A stretch of 64,000 nucleotides of DNA, from positions 2,052,215-2,116,214 of the forward strand of contig VZQC01003076.1 of the NCBI GenBank assembly GCA_009823505.1, read 5' to 3'. The notes under the pieces were generated by a model that saw only the letters and a list, made by a program, of their open reading frames with translations, did not search any database and was not told the DNA's origin. The position numbers and the translations under genes are program-made. This DNA comes from Rhizomys pruinosus (Eukaryota; Chordata; Mammalia; Rodentia; Spalacidae). Shown one piece after another: positions 1 to 13,455 of this stretch. Position 1 is the first letter of the stretch; every line of letters begins with the position of its first letter.

Positions 1-3
1 GAT

Positions 4-43
<40 letters not shown>

Positions 44-60
44 TTTGTATATGTATATAT
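1..60. repeat. (AT)n microsatellite
   Basis: About 34 nt of uninterrupted alternating AT at 7-40, with TA-rich flanks. Confidence 0.95.
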
Positions 61-132
61 TTAAGTTAGATTTTCTTTTTTTAACCTTAAAGTTAAATTG
101 GAAATTCTGAAACCTAAAATAGTTTCGAGATT

Positions 133-430
133 GGGGTCATAGCTGAGTAGGTAAAGTACTTCTTTTGCAAGCTTGAGGAACTGAGTTTGATCTCTGACAC
201 CCATGTAAGAAGCTGAACATAAAGGCATGCTCATGTGATCACAGCTCTCAGAAAGATCCCCATGTGTCATGGAGAATCACCAACTGGCAGATCCCCAGGC
301 TCAGTGAGAGACTCTCAAAAATATAAGGTGGAAAGCCACTGCAGAAGAATCCGTACACACACAGAGACGTGTGTGTGCACTCACATACTTGCACACCCCT
401 TCACACCCATGACATCAACACACACAATAA
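133..430 (+). repeat. B4-like SINE
   Basis: A tRNA-like head (GGGGTCATAGCTGAGTAGG, then GAGTTTGATCTCTGACACCC) is followed by a B1-like middle (GATCCCCAGGCTCAGTGAGAGACTC) and a CA-rich tail ending in AATAAAAATAG. This is the layout of rodent B4-type composites. Confidence 0.6.
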
Positions 431-734
431 AAATAGTTTATATGTCTTCAGAGATACTAGCAAAAATTACAGTATTATAGTATTTGTTTTAAAATTTGCT
501 TTTAATTACTTCTGCCCATCAAATCAGTCTTGTGTCTAGAGCTGTGTCCCACATTTTTATTGCTGTTTATATTTATGCATTTTCTTCACAGGAATATTGA
601 ATTTCATTAACTTAACCTTTAAGAAACCAAAGTTTTTATATTGATAGCCAACATTTTTTTTCTACTACAGGAACATCTACTCTTACATTATATTATTTAC
701 TCTTTCTTGATATTTTTACTCTACGATCTATTTG

Positions 735-871
735 TTTGTTTTTTTTATATTTTTTGAGACAGGGTCTCCCTTTAGTCCCAGCTGCCCTTGCTGGCCTTGA
801 ACTCACAGAGATCCGTCTGCCTCTGCCTTCGGAGTGCTAGGATTAAAGGTGTGTGCCACCACGCCTGGCTT
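735..871 (-). repeat. B1 SINE
   Basis: Reverse-oriented 7SL-derived monomer from GAGACAGGGTCTCCC to CCACCACGCCTGGC. Imperfect target-site duplications flank it: CTACGATCTATTTG at 721-734 and CTATGATCTCTTTG at 872-885. Confidence 0.9.
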
Positions 872-1276
872 CTATGATCTCTTTGTGAACATTGTAATAT
901 GAATACGTAACTGTTGAATTTTCTTTATTTTTCCCTCCTATGCTAAAATATGCAGTTCAGTTTTCAAATCAGTTGAGCAGCATTTTACAGATATTGGCAC
1001 TGTCTTTCTATGATGGCTTCAAGACACTTTGGAATGTCCAGATGTACAGAGGGCCATAGTCAGATAGAGTTGCTCCCCTTCTATTGGGAAACATAAGTCT
1101 TGTCTTTTGCACAGAGAGTTGGGGCTTTATATTAGCTCCTCATTGTGTATTGACACTCTCTTGTCCCTTACGATGCTTTTCCTTGCTTTTCCTTGAGTGA
1201 TAATCATGGTGGCTGCACCGAATGGCTTAGCGTGGTGTCCTGTATTAAATGCATTTTGTCAAGAGTAGATATTTGA

Positions 1277-1488
1277 GGGGTTGGAGAGATAGCCTAGTGG
1301 TTAAGAGCACCGACTGCTCTTGCAGAGGACCCGGGTTCGATCCCCAGCACCCACATGGCGGCTGAGAACCATCTGTAACTCCAATTCCAGGAGAACTCCA
1401 GTTCCAGGGGAATCCGACACCCTCTTCTGACCTCCGCGGCATTGCATGACACGGGTGCACAGACCTCCATGCAGACAATACATTCAAA

Positions 1489-1536
<48 letters not shown>

Positions 1537-1545
1537 AATTTTAAA
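1277..1545 (+). repeat. B2-like SINE, long form
   Basis: tRNA-type head with B box GGTTCGATCC and the 17-bp internal duplication at 1377-1393/1394-1410, ending in (AAAT)n. The target-site duplication is AAGAGTAGATATTTGA at 1261-1276 and AAGAGTAGATACTTGA at 1546-1561, one mismatch. Confidence 0.93.
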
Positions 1546-1852
1546 AAGAGTAGATACTTGAAGAAATGGACGGGAAGCCCCGACCTTAACTGAAGAGATG
1601 TTGGGAGCTGATCACGGCTGGGTGAGATGGAAATGGTCTTTTTTAAGGAAGTGGTGCTAGATAGACTGACCAGGTGCTGGTGGATAGAATCACAGAAGAC
1701 ATCTGGGGACACAAACTTGACTTACTTCATAGGCCTTATCATACATGGCGGAATGCATGAAACCCAGTGGTGGAGCGTAGGGTGCAGATTCAGAAGAGTT
1801 GAAATATGATTAAGAACTATTATATGAAATACATAAAAATTCAATTAAAAAT

Positions 1853-1991
1853 TGTTTTTTGCCTTTTCTCCCTGTAGCCCCAGCTGGCCTGGAACTCACT
1901 CTGTAGATCAGGCTGGCCTTGAACTCACAGAGATCCGCCTGCCTCTGCCTCCCAAATGCTGGGATTAAAGGCGTGCACCACCACTCCCAGC
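1853..1991 (-). repeat. B1 SINE
   Basis: Reverse B1 monomer containing CTGTAGATCAGGCTGGCC and GGGATTAAAGGCGTGCACC. Confidence 0.92.
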
Positions 1992-2054
1992 TTAAAATTA
2001 TTTTTAAAAAGAGTAGATACTGATTTGTTAAAGTTGTCTCTTTTTTCCCTTTGG

Positions 2055-2194
2055 TATTTTTGAGACAGGGTGTCCCTGTAGCCCATGCTGTTCTGGAACT
2101 CACTATGTAGATCAGGCTGGCCTTGACCTCACAGAGATCCACCTGCCTGTGCCTCCTGAGTGCTGGGATTAAAAGCTTGTCCCCCACACCTGGC
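2055..2194 (-). repeat. B1 SINE
   Basis: Reverse B1, TTTTTGAGACAGGGTGTCCC to CACACCTGGCTG; more diverged than its neighbour. Confidence 0.9.
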
Positions 2195-2704
2195 TGTATT
2201 CTTAGAATACTTCTTGAGTCTGCCCTGTCTGTGTTTAGCAGTGTATATCAAGGCTTCTCTCTCATTGCAAAGCCAGTTTCTGAGTTCTGTGTTTTACGTT
2301 TTGATGCTGTCCTGTTTATGCAGCTCCAGGCTGGGCAAGTGTTTGTTTCTGGTTGTAAGGAGTCCTCAGGCTCCTCAGTGGTGTTTTAATATTTGTTTTC
2401 TCTGGTCATTGTCAATAGCGTATTGTTGCCCTTTTGTTGTTTTTAATCAATTATTAATGTTTTTAGTTTATCTCTTTTATAATTTCCAGGTGATTCTTAT
2501 TTTAAGTATCTCTTAAAAGCAGTGTATAACTGGACATTTTGCATTTTAAAACTAATGTAAAAATTCAGTTAGTTTGTTGAGACTGGGTTGGCCTTCATTT
2601 TAGATTTTTTTTTTTGTCACATTGTGGACATCTTCTTCTGTCCGTATATTTGGACAGATGGTTCTTTTTCTATTCCTCCAAAGCTACTTGTAGAGTTTTA
2701 ACAA

Positions 2705-2866
2705 GCTGGGCATGGTGGCGCATGCCTTTAATCCTAGCACTCGGGAGGCAGAGGCAGGCGGATCTTTGTGAGTTCAAGGCCAGCCTGGTCTACAGAGTGA
2801 GTTCCAGGAGAGCTGGGGCTACAGGGAGACTCTGTCTTGAAAAGACCAAAAAAAAAAAAAAAAAAA
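2705..2866 (+). repeat. B1 SINE
   Basis: Full-length B1, GCTGGGCATGGTGGCGCATG through GACTCTGTCTTGAAAAGACC, followed by an A tail. Confidence 0.93.
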
Positions 2867-3322
2867 CCTCTTATCCTTAATACCAGTGTTTTACAGATAT
2901 TCTCATTTTAAACATACCTTCCTATTTTTCATGAACATAATTTATTTCTACTTTGTTTTGCCCCCTGTTAGTCACTAATGCTATTTTTTGCAGTTGATTT
3001 TTATATAGAAAAACAACTAATGTTTACTTGTCTTTTAGTTTATATTGCTTCTACAACTATTCCATTTCTTACCAGATAGAATTTATTTGTTCAGGACACT
3101 CCGTGGTAGCTGTTTCAGTAAGATTTTCTGAAGAATAAAATTCCCATTTTGGAAACAAAAGATGTTCTTAGAGCATTGGCATTTTGAAAGACGTAGCTAT
3201 GAAATTTTGATATCTATTTCCTCTTGGTCATTTAAATATCATGTACTGTCTTCTGTTATTGATTGAAAAAGTTTCTGTTCATTCTCATTGCCTTTGGTGA
3301 GATTATTTCTTGTACATAATGA

Positions 3323-3474
3323 TTTGGTGTGGTGGTGCACACCTTTAATCCCAGCACTCAGGAGGCAGAGGAAGTAGGAGGGGGATCTCTGTGAGTTCAA
3401 GGCCAGCTTGGTCTACATAGTGAGTTCCAGGCCAGCTGGGACTAAAGGGAGACCCTGCCTTAGACCAAAAAAAA
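3323..3474 (+). repeat. B1 SINE
   Basis: Contains TTTAATCCCAGCACTCAGGA and GTTCAAGGCCAGCTTGGTC, with an A tail. Confidence 0.9.
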
Positions 3475-4875
3475 ATTTTTTTTAATTTTTTATGGTTAGC
3501 AATGTTTCAACTCAGATGGAAATAGGTATCTTTCTTGGGATTTGGTATCTTGCTTTAATTAAAGCTCCTAAATTAAAATTCAGCCAGTAATTGTTCAGAA
3601 ATTGTTGCTTTCCATCGTCTTTCCTTTCCACTGAAATGCCTACCGATAGGGAATCTATGTATAGTATGGTCCCTGTGTTTTTCCTTTTAGTTGTTTGATG
3701 TATTTTGATCAATGACTCCTCTATTCCAGCTCTTACCATGTCCCCTCACTGACACTTTTCCCTCCCAAATCCACGCAATCTCCTTTGAACTGAGTCCCCT
3801 TAGTGCTGTCAGTACATGTACACTGGAACATGGGCAGCCTCTTGAGAGTAACCTTTTTGAAAAAAACTAACATTCAGTTGCCAGTAGCTCGTTAGCCTCT
3901 TCAGTTCTTCCATTCCAAGGTAGAACTCACTCTGGTACTATGAGTGCGCCCACAGTCAGTGACCCATAGGCCCTAAGGAAGGGCCTTTGCCCTTATTCTG
4001 CCAAGTGAACTTAGTCTTACACTGCTCCCTAAATACATACCTTTATATACATACATCTGCACATCCACTGCAGTTCTCATCTTCCTCAGAGAGGCTTCTG
4101 GATGGAATCTGACACAGATAAAACTGGCTAAAATTTCTTGTATTTCTCTCTAGCCTCTGTTACTCATTTTTAATCCTACACTCAATTCTTTTTTTTAATT
4201 TCTAACACTTTCTGATTTCCAAACTTAATTTCTGAGAAAAGTGATTTTATTCTAGATCTTTGTTAACATTATCTAGATATTTGTTAACATTCTATCCTTT
4301 TCTTATTTTTATTCTTTCATTTATGTCTAATTATTTAAAATAAAGATCAACACTTTTTTCTGTTAAGGACCAGCAAATAAATAGTAGAGATCTTATAGTG
4401 TATTTGAGTTCTGTCACAACCCTTCCGCTATGCATCATATTGCAAAAGTAGACCAAGAGAACATCGGTGCCCCGAGGACTGACTGTAATCTCGCCAAAAT
4501 TTATTTACTGAATTGGGCATTGTCCTGCAGGAGCTCTCTGATTCAAAACATAGTCTTTCTAATCCACTTCCAGCATTTCTCTTAGTTTAAGAACCTTAGA
4601 GTAGACAGGTTTCTCATTGGTTGCGATTCTTGATTATAAACTCTGTGCCCAGACCCATTGGACACCAGTATGCCTTGACCTGTACAGTTATCTGGAAATG
4701 TATCATTGACCTTCAGATCTTGTTGCTAGTATTTTTAATCAAGATATTCTTCTTACCATCTTTGAAATTATGTTGAACAAGCATCTTCTAAAGTTATCCA
4801 TGCTTACTATACTTTCTGAAACATGGGAAGACACAGTGGTTATTGCTATCACCTGCTTATTAAAAACAACATTGC

Positions 4876-4962
4876 TGAGCTGGGGTGCATCTTAGTGATA
4901 GGGCACTACTCACTAAACATACCCAAGGCCTGGCCAGATTCTATGCCCAGCACTCCAGGAAA
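4876..4962 (+). repeat. ID-like SINE, degenerate
   Basis: GAGCTGGGGTGCATCTTAGT followed by a tRNA-Ala-like body ending in ATGCCCAGCACTCC. Confidence 0.45.
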
Positions 4963-5104
4963 TGAACTTAACAACATTGTTGTTGGTATTAAACTTTAGC
5001 TTAATGGAACATAAATAAATTGTCATTGTTCATTTGTGCTTCAGAATGTCTTTAAAATCTTGATCAGTTCACAATTCACTATGACCTGTACTCTTTGTTT
5101 TAAG

Positions 5105-5222
5105 AGAGCTGAGACATGAGGACTGTTGGAAGTTCAAACCCAGCTTAAGTTCATAGTGAGTCCGAGGCATACTTGCACTCTAGTAGGAGACTCCGTCTCA
5201 GAGAAACAAACAAAAACAAACA
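5105..5222 (+). repeat. B1-like SINE, old
   Basis: GTTCAAACCCAGC, CATAGTGAGTCCGAGG and GACTCCGTCTCAGAGAAAC resemble a diverged B1 lacking its 5' part. Confidence 0.5.
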
Positions 5223-5467
5223 GAAAATAAGTTTATATATAGTTAAAATGCTTATTAGGATCCGGTGCTGTTTTGAGTCAAATAAATTTCGAGTCGAATA
5301 AATATTGAGTGAAATCTAACTAAGGCCAGACACGAACCTTATTAACAGGGCTTTTTTCTGATTTCTTTTCTGAAAATTATTTTATGTTATTTAAAGATTA
5401 CAGAATATGTATGTTCAACATGTACATGTGCATGTACATGTGTTCTCGTGGCATTTTCCTGTAGTAA

Positions 5468-5743
<276 letters not shown>

Positions 5744-5872
5744 TGAGTGGACTGCTTTATAATAATGTTACATAATTTTATAATTTATTTATGTCTATTT
5801 AGCTATTGCTACTGTTGGTTTATTTCTTAGGTCTGCTAAAATAGTATTATTAAAAAAAAAAAATTCTTTCAG

Positions 5873-6032
5873 GCCAGGCATGGTTAAGGGCACACGCCTT
5901 TAATTCTAGCACTTGGAAGGCAGAGGCAGGTGGATTTCTGCGAGTTCAAGGTCAGCCTGGTCTACAGAGTGAGGTCCAGGACAGCCAGAGCTGCAGGGAG
6001 ACCCTGTCTCAAAAAGACAAAAAAAAAAAAAA
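5873..6032 (+). repeat. B1 SINE
   Basis: GCCAGGCATGG start, TTCAAGGTCAGCCTGGTC middle, CCTGTCTCAAAAAGAC end with an A tail. It lies 214 nt downstream of the first exon. Confidence 0.92.
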
Positions 6033-6989
6033 TTTCCAGTGAGCCAATTCAAAATTCAAAACACAGTACACTGTGGTAGAATGGAAATGAGACCTACCCA
6101 CTTTGGGAAAGGAAAAAAAAAATTAAACATTCCACTATCAAATAAATCTGTTAATTAGCTGCTGCTTTATCTCAAAGGAACATTGAAATTCAGTAATAAA
6201 ATATCCAAGGTTCCCAAGAAATTATGTAAATGTTATTATTCCCTTTCCAAAAGAAATTTAAAATTTATGTTTGTGTTTTCTTTCCGGGATTCTATCACCA
6301 AGATTGATGGTCTTTAAATAATCACCTTTTATCTTCCTGGTATATAACTGGAATATAAGCATATTTTTAGAAAACGTCTAAAGTAAAGAAATATTGAGAT
6401 GGACCCTTCAAAGGGTGTCAGTCAACTTCTAAAATGTTTCTTCAGGAAAGAAAAAGGGAAAAATAATCACAGATTTTTATCAAATGCCACAAAAATTATT
6501 AAGTGCTACCTTGGAAACGATTTTCTGTGATTTGATTATCATATATTCATTTTTTCTTCTATTATTCTTATTTAATACATTCTGATATTGTATTTCTTTC
6601 CAGATCATGGATTTAATTAGCACATGTCTGTGAATTTATATCTTGAAATGATAGGTACATCTGTGAATTTAATTACAAAAGATTGAATCAGGATTTCTAC
6701 ATCACTTTAAATAAGTTTTCATAGATTTTGTTCGGTTCTATTTTCTACCAACTAGCCCATCTCTTTTCATACAAATTAAACAATGCAATCCCTATGTAGC
6801 TCTTTAAAGGGATCATGTTTTCAAAAAGATTACTTTGATTTCCGAAACATCTCATTTAGGAGCTTACTATCATTCAACAAAAATTTAAGAAGCAGTTACT
6901 ATTAATCTGAGGTTTTAGAGTCTTTAGAGTAGTAGGCAGTAAATACTTAATAAATTCTTATGGAATTATTAAAAATAGTCTAGTTGTAT

Positions 6990-7178
6990 ACACATACTTT
7001 TAAATTTTTTATTTTATGTGTATGAATATATTGTCTGCAATAAGTGCCTATGGAGTTAAAGATTCCCCTGGAACTGTAGTTACAGATTGTTGTTAGCCAT
7101 CATGTGGGTGCTGGGAATTGAACCCTGGTCCTCTACAAGAACGGCCAGTGTTCTTAACTACTAAGCCTTTCTCCAGCC
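6990..7178 (-). repeat. B2-like SINE, short form
   Basis: Reverse element from ATTTTATGTGTATG to CTTTCTCCAGCCC, with only one copy of the 17-bp motif. Confidence 0.8.
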
Positions 7179-7181
7179 CTG

Positions 7182-10012
7182 CATGCTTTTTATAAATTAC
7201 CAAAACATGAAAAAAAGCGGACAACCTTAGAAGGAAAAAAAGCATACAGCTATAATACTTTGCTATGTAAAGGGAAGTATCAGAGACAGATTGAAGGCTC
7301 TTCCATTCAACCTTTAGATATAGATAGAATTTCATTAAAATGGATAGAAAAATGCTAAGAGGAGAGAAGTCCAGACATCGAAAATCAAAATCAAAAGCTA
7401 ATTCCCACCAAGAACAGTGGAGATGATTGTAAAGACATTGCAGTCTCTTCTGGAAGATTCTTCTAGTATGACGCTGAATGACTGAGCCTTGCCCTAATCA
7501 CCAAGGATTTTGTGTAGAGCTATAATATAGTAAGATCATTGCTTAAAAATATTCCAATATAATTGATTTTGTCAGATAACATATTCGTCTTTTATCAGCA
7601 TGTATTGATTGTTCAGATTAATGGTTTTCATTGTGGAAATTCCATATACATGTAGTGTCAATCACACTGCTCTCCCTGGCGTCCTCTGACTGTTCCTGAC
7701 CCAACGCTAGCCCCGCTGCCCCCTTTCTGCTTTCGTGTCTTTTACAAAAAATTTGGATTGCACACTTAAATCGTTGATTTTTAAAGAAAAAATGCCTTTC
7801 AGCACTGAAGAGATCTGTTAGGGAAGGGAATGAGGAATGTGGAAAGAATAGTTAATATGCAGGTTTAGTTGTTCTGAAAGTGGCAGAATGAGTGGCTCTG
7901 AGGGGGTCCCAAAATTAAAGAGGATGGAAAAGGAACCCCCCATCCCCTACTTCCTTCTCAGAAAATGTCTAGTTTCGATTTTGTAACATAATCCTTGAAG
8001 TAAGGTATAGAGAAAAGCCTCCAATAAATCTGGTTATTTACTTGTACTGAGGATGAAGACAAACTTTGGAAGAAGATTAATTCATTGGCAATACAGTTTT
8101 TTTTTCTCTTTGACATGTGCGTGATTTATCTTGGCTATAGAAAGTTGTTGCATACATAGGATACTCAATAAATATTACTGGAATGAAAAAATGACAGATT
8201 GCCTCAGGTTAGCCAAAGATGTGGTGACTCAAGAGACGAGGGTCTAAGGCAAATATTTTATTCCAGCTACAACAGTTCCTATTACTCTGTTTTTTTTTCC
8301 TAGCCAATGTAAAGAAGTATAAGTGAATTTGGTACAGTGCCCAGTCTCAAACAGCATCTAGCCCTTTGGGAGATTGTTTATGTATTCACAAAGTATTTAC
8401 AGAGCATGCATTGAATGTTGTTTGCTTGATAGATAGAGACTAGGAGAGAGCAAGTTGTGTGGATAGGTGTAACTGAGGAACAAAGCCTATTGAAATACTA
8501 TGGCTGTCTACACGAAATTTAGTGAGACAGGAATAGAAATGTCAAAATGAAAGTATAAAGAAAATTCTCTGAAGTCAAAGAAGATGAAAACAATGAGCTT
8601 GGATTCAGTGTTAGAGAAAATCAGGGGCAGAGAGCAATGTTGAAGTTGAACCTGAAAGGACTGTGTTTCCTAAGTAACCATAAGAAAATACATTTTAAGG
8701 AAGAGCAGAGCACCAACAGACTGTTCATATGATTCGCACTGGGTTCAGAGATGCCGGGAGGGTAGCCTGCTCCACAATCTTGAAAACTTGGTCGAAGGCT
8801 AAACTCTTGGATCTTTTTCTCGGGCATCATCAAAAATTATTAAATCATAGGTGACATGCATGCAATCATTTAAACAGACATTTTAGTGCCTAGACATAGA
8901 GGAGGGGATAAGGATTAATACATAAAACACAGTCATTTTCTCTCCAAGGAGCCGGTAGCCTGGTGAATGATGGATGAGACAGGCAGAAAAGATAAGACAG
9001 GGGAACTGGATTTGAGACCTTTGAGTTGAGATAAGATGTAAAGATCTGACCTTGGGCCTGGGCTTTGGACATACAAAGAAAGGACTGAATTCCAGACATA
9101 CTTTAGTTTAGGGTGAGTGGAATTAAGCAGCAGATTGTGTATGGTGTGGGGCTGTTAACTGTATAGAAGGCAACTAGAGATTTTATGCAGGAGGGAAGGT
9201 GGGAAGGACTGACAGCCTGTATGGACTTGTCACCACTCCAGAAATTTGGAGTGTTCTTTCTCTTCCTCCCCGCCAACCTTCTCTCTCCCTGTTGCTCTCA
9301 TTCTGACTATCTTACATTCCCCCTTACCCTCTAAACCAAGTGGGATAACATTTTCTCCTCACAGAATGGACCAGGTGCATTGATAGAACAGCTGTCTAAA
9401 CTACTGCTGTCCTGGCCTAGTTCATAAGCCTCTACGTGGACATGAACACCGGTTTCCTGGGAGAGAATGAGTGGAGAAAGCATGAAAATGAACCCAATTG
9501 CATCAGTAGATTTGAGCTAGTATTGGAAGGGCCTGCGATCATATGAAATCCCTGCGAATGTCACTGAATGAAGGCTCCTTTCCAGAGCCTGAAATTCCTA
9601 GCTTTCTTATTTCTCTCCAGTGACTATTTCAGATTTCTGCCCTATGGGATCTCCAACGTCAGACCCCTGTACAGTGCAGTTCATTGGATTTTTGAATCCG
9701 TAACTTCCAAAAAGCTAAGAATGGTGGAAAATCTGACTTCCTTAAGCTAAGAGGGGATTTAATAGCTCAGGTATATGTGATGACAAAGGTTATGATATTA
9801 GGGCATGTTTTGAGAGTTAATCCTGGGATTCAGTTATTATCAAGGAACCATTTAATTATCATTTAGTTAATTAAATATAAATATTTCTCCATAATGATAT
9901 TGTAAATATGATTTCCTTTCAGAATTTGCATCAAACACTGCATGCTTATCTCTAGCTAAACCCGCCTGGGGAAGATGTACCCATCCCAGTATTTAGTGAT
10001 GATTCACCCCCA
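7182..10012. other. Repeat-poor intronic stretch
   Basis: No recent SINE or L1 seen. 8144-8190 (ACTCAATAAATATTACTGG) may be the tail of an old MIR/L2. I recognise nothing else. Confidence 0.5.
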
Positions 10013-10170
10013 TACCCAGACATGGTGGTATGTGCTATTAATCCCAGCACTCCTAAGGCAAAAGTAGGAGAATCTTTGTGAAATTGAAGCCAGACTACTC
10101 TACAAAGTAAGTTTTAGGCCAACTGGAGCTACAGAGAGACCTTGTCTCAACAAAGCAAAACAAAACAAAA
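10013..10170 (+). repeat. B1 SINE, diverged
   Basis: CCCAGACATGGTGG start, TTAATCCCAGCACTCC, ending GACCTTGTCTCAACAAAGC. Confidence 0.8.
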
Positions 10171-12215
10171 GCTTCCCACTCCATGTGCTGTTTAGATCAC
10201 ATGACCCATTGTGAACAAGACCCCAGCCAGGGAAAGGAAGTGGATGCCTAGCTGAGTTGACTCCATCTTGCTGTTGGAGCCCCGAGTTTTCGCTACTGCT
10301 AGTGTGAAATCGCACTATATTAGAGATCAGAGAGACCCTAAGGTTGTTTCTAAGAAGTCGTATTACAGGATACTAAGTAGAATATGAGCTGTTCTTGTCC
10401 TGTAACTGACTCTACCCACAGAATTGAGTTTGTTTTTGTAACATGGTTACGTTAAGATGTTTATACTGTAGGAGAGTTCCATAAAATTAATTCTGTCTTC
10501 AGGTTCCACAGTGGTAGAAGATAAAATTTGTAGTAAGACTGCATGGAGTATTACGTCAGCTATGAGACTGGCAGGTACCCTGCTCCTCAGTGGAACCTAC
10601 TTAGGGAGTGTGTATAGCTAGCAGAGTGCATGAGATGGAGCCAGGATAGAGACCTGGAGACAAGCCTGAGGGAGAGCAGCAGTGTGCACACATGACATCA
10701 TGTGCAGGATGTCATGACAGAGGTTAAGACTCTCCAGACTAGGGCCTGTAGGAATTTAGGGGTACAGGTAAGGGGGCAAGGCTCCCCACTGTCACAATCA
10801 GTGGCTTGTTGAGTTCACATGGAGTTTTAGGTGCCTTGACTCATGAGGAATGAGGATTTGTGCTTTAGATGATGAAAAGATTCCAGAATGAGAGTTTATG
10901 AGAAAGTTGCAGATTTTATGAAAGATATTTCAATATAAACTGAAGCACAAGGATTAGATAAAAGAAGACGTTCATAATAAAGTAAGACATCCAAGATGTG
11001 GGTTCCAGCTCTTCCAGGGAGGCTCAGTCATTGCTTTACAGTCCCCAGGTCGAGGATTCTAGTGGAATTTGGAGTTCCAGTCTTATCATCCCATGGCTCG
11101 GAGAGGCCCCAGGCAGGATTATAGTTGATAAGATTATAAGGAATATAGTTGATAAGATAAAAGAGACGCAGGAAGGTAGGACTTCTTTATTATAAACAAA
11201 GTAAGGTTGTTTGAGATTCTCAGGCGATATCTGGGGAATGGAATAAAGGCCTCCCCAAGATCATATCCACCCAGGTTTTAAGGAGGCTCTTCTACCTTCT
11301 CATAGGCAATCTACTGACACACCACCCTGAACACACTGAACCATGCCTTTTCAGATCCCCATAATTTCTGTGTCTTTTTATTCTGCCTCAAGTCCAAGAT
11401 GTTCTTTGTTCCTCCAGAACCAGACCACGTTAATTCACTCTGGAAGCAGCCTATACAAAGACTGCTGTGAGCCTTTCCTTCTCCCCCTCTTCCTTTTTCC
11501 TCTCCCATCTCTGGCCCCTTTGTCCTCAGACACATCCCCATTATTATCTGAGCTTCTTCCTTTGAAATGTGTCAAGGTTAAGATGTTCTGATTCCAGTTA
11601 ATACATTCTTGGCATTGGGATGACGCCTTTATTTTTTTTTTTCTAGGAAGCTTTGATTTCCTCTAGTGCAGAATGGAATTCAGAAATCCAGAGTTCATGA
11701 TAGTTGTGCCCTTTACTATTGGGATGTTGTTACTCCCAGATCTAGGGCAGATTTTGGAAATGTATGCGCACAGTACATACGCACATACAGGTGTGTACAA
11801 ACTGCTCTTTAACTTTTTCTTGGCTTCGGGAACATCGTGAAAAGGAATGTGAGGCTAGTATATGAACATCATGCAATTTAAATATGTTTCCCTTTCATTC
11901 TACCCTATAAGCCTTGAGTTCATATCTTCAAATCTGTTCTAAAACCCTGTGGTTGTTTCCAAGGATCACTCTCTCCATATCTCTCTCTCCTCTGACAGTG
12001 AGACACTGGCTTCTATTATACTTTAACACTTAGTATCTTTTTGTAGGCACCCAGTGTATCATCCTGGCCTCCATATCTCCCTGTGGAAGGGTCCTCATCA
12101 GACCCAGGCTCTGACTTGAAGACAAGCCCCACCTTCTCACCTACCTATTTCACTTGGCACCTTCCCTCCCCTTCCTTCCTGATACTCCTCCATGCGGGCT
12201 TCTCCTTTCTGTGCC
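10171..12215. other. Unassigned intronic sequence
   Basis: No SINE, L1 or LTR recognised. 11470-11530 is pyrimidine-rich. The open frames here on both strands look like chance. Confidence 0.45.
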
Positions 12216-12216
12216 C

Positions 12217-12297
12217 CAGATCTGAACCTGAATGAAGCCCCAGGTCCTCTGCAAGAGCAGCCAATGCTCTCAACTGCTGAGCCAACTCTCCAGCCCT
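12217..12297 (-). repeat. B2-like SINE head fragment
   Basis: CCAGGTCCTCTGCAAGAGCA to CTGAGCCAACTCTCCAGCCC is the reverse complement of a tRNA-like head; the 3' body is missing. Confidence 0.75.
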
Positions 12298-12404
12298 GAT
12301 CATTCTCGTATAAACTTCCACTCAAATCTACTTTAAAGGTCTTAACTTTAATGAACTGTCTGTGCTTTCTGGTATTTGGGATTGACAGACCCCTCGGGTA
12401 TTTG

Positions 12405-12478
12405 TGTTGCTGGCTACTGAACTCAGGGCTTAGGCATGCTGGGCAAATGCTCCATCACTGAGCCACATTTGGAGCTCT
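12405..12478 (-). repeat. ID/B4-head-like SINE fragment
   Basis: ACTGAACTCAGGGCTTAGGC ... CCATCACTGAGCCACATTTG resembles a reversed tRNA-derived SINE head. Confidence 0.5.
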
Positions 12479-13455
12479 TGACAGGCCTTTTAGTGATGTT
12501 GAATTATGTGGCTGTGGAAGAATTCTGGTGTTGTGAGTAGGAATGGGGCATAACTCAAATGATTATTTGACCAATGTTAATTTAGTATTTATGTTCCAAG
12601 TTCAGCTAGCCACCAATGGTACAATATCAAAAAAAATCATACTTCCCATCCAAGACAGATGGAAAAGTATAATGTGGACTTGGACTATAGTGCTGGTGTT
12701 TGTATCAGGCCACAGGGACATGATAGAAGAGACTAGAGTCTTTGAGAAGTAGAGAAGTCTGGAAAAGATGAGGAAGTTTACCAAGCAAATAACAGTAGAG
12801 GGTATTCTGAGGAAAGGCAACAGTATGTGTTAACAATGGTGCTAATTACCCACAATGACCAGCCATGATCATTCATCCTTATAGTAAAGACTTCAGACAT
12901 TGTTGGCTACCCCAAGATCCTTTACATGAAACTCAGGATCAAAGGCCCAAACCAGGTTCATCTGAGCAGCTCTAAATTCATCCACAGGAGTCAGAATCGA
13001 AACATCAGTTAATCCACCTCTGTGTGATGCCCCTTGTCCCTAGCACATAAGGACAGAGAAGTTGAGGAGGTCTTGCTACACCTAAGTTGAGAAGACTGGA
13101 GTATCAGGTGAGGACACAGGCTAGGGAGGTGGATTTCAAGAAGCACTTCAGAAAGGCCTCAGGACCACTAAGCAGTGTCAGGGAGAGAGTTTGCAGTGGG
13201 ATGTGGCATGGTTAGGTTTACATGTTGGGAAGATCTGCTGGAAGAGTGAAGGGGGTGGAGGAGGAGGGCTCCTCACTCCACGTTGCTGTGGTTAGTCATG
13301 TCCTCGCCTGGGTCCCCCGGTAGGAAGCCGTGCCGTCTCTTCACTCCTAAAATTGTCACAGCTCCATCATCGTGTTGTCATATTTGGGCTAGAACAGATC
13401 AGAGTCACCCACCAGAACCAGAGTTGATGCCTTAAAAGGGCCTTTCTTCTTAAAA
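12479..13455. other. Unassigned intronic sequence
   Basis: No repeat family recognised. 13230-13350 is relatively GC-rich for this window. Confidence 0.4.

Noticed and set aside
1301..1483. Recurrent 60-90 residue ORFs reading like MYCLHAGLCTRVVQC at about ten places
   Set aside because: They are the same frame through B2-like SINE bodies, on either strand, and not genes.
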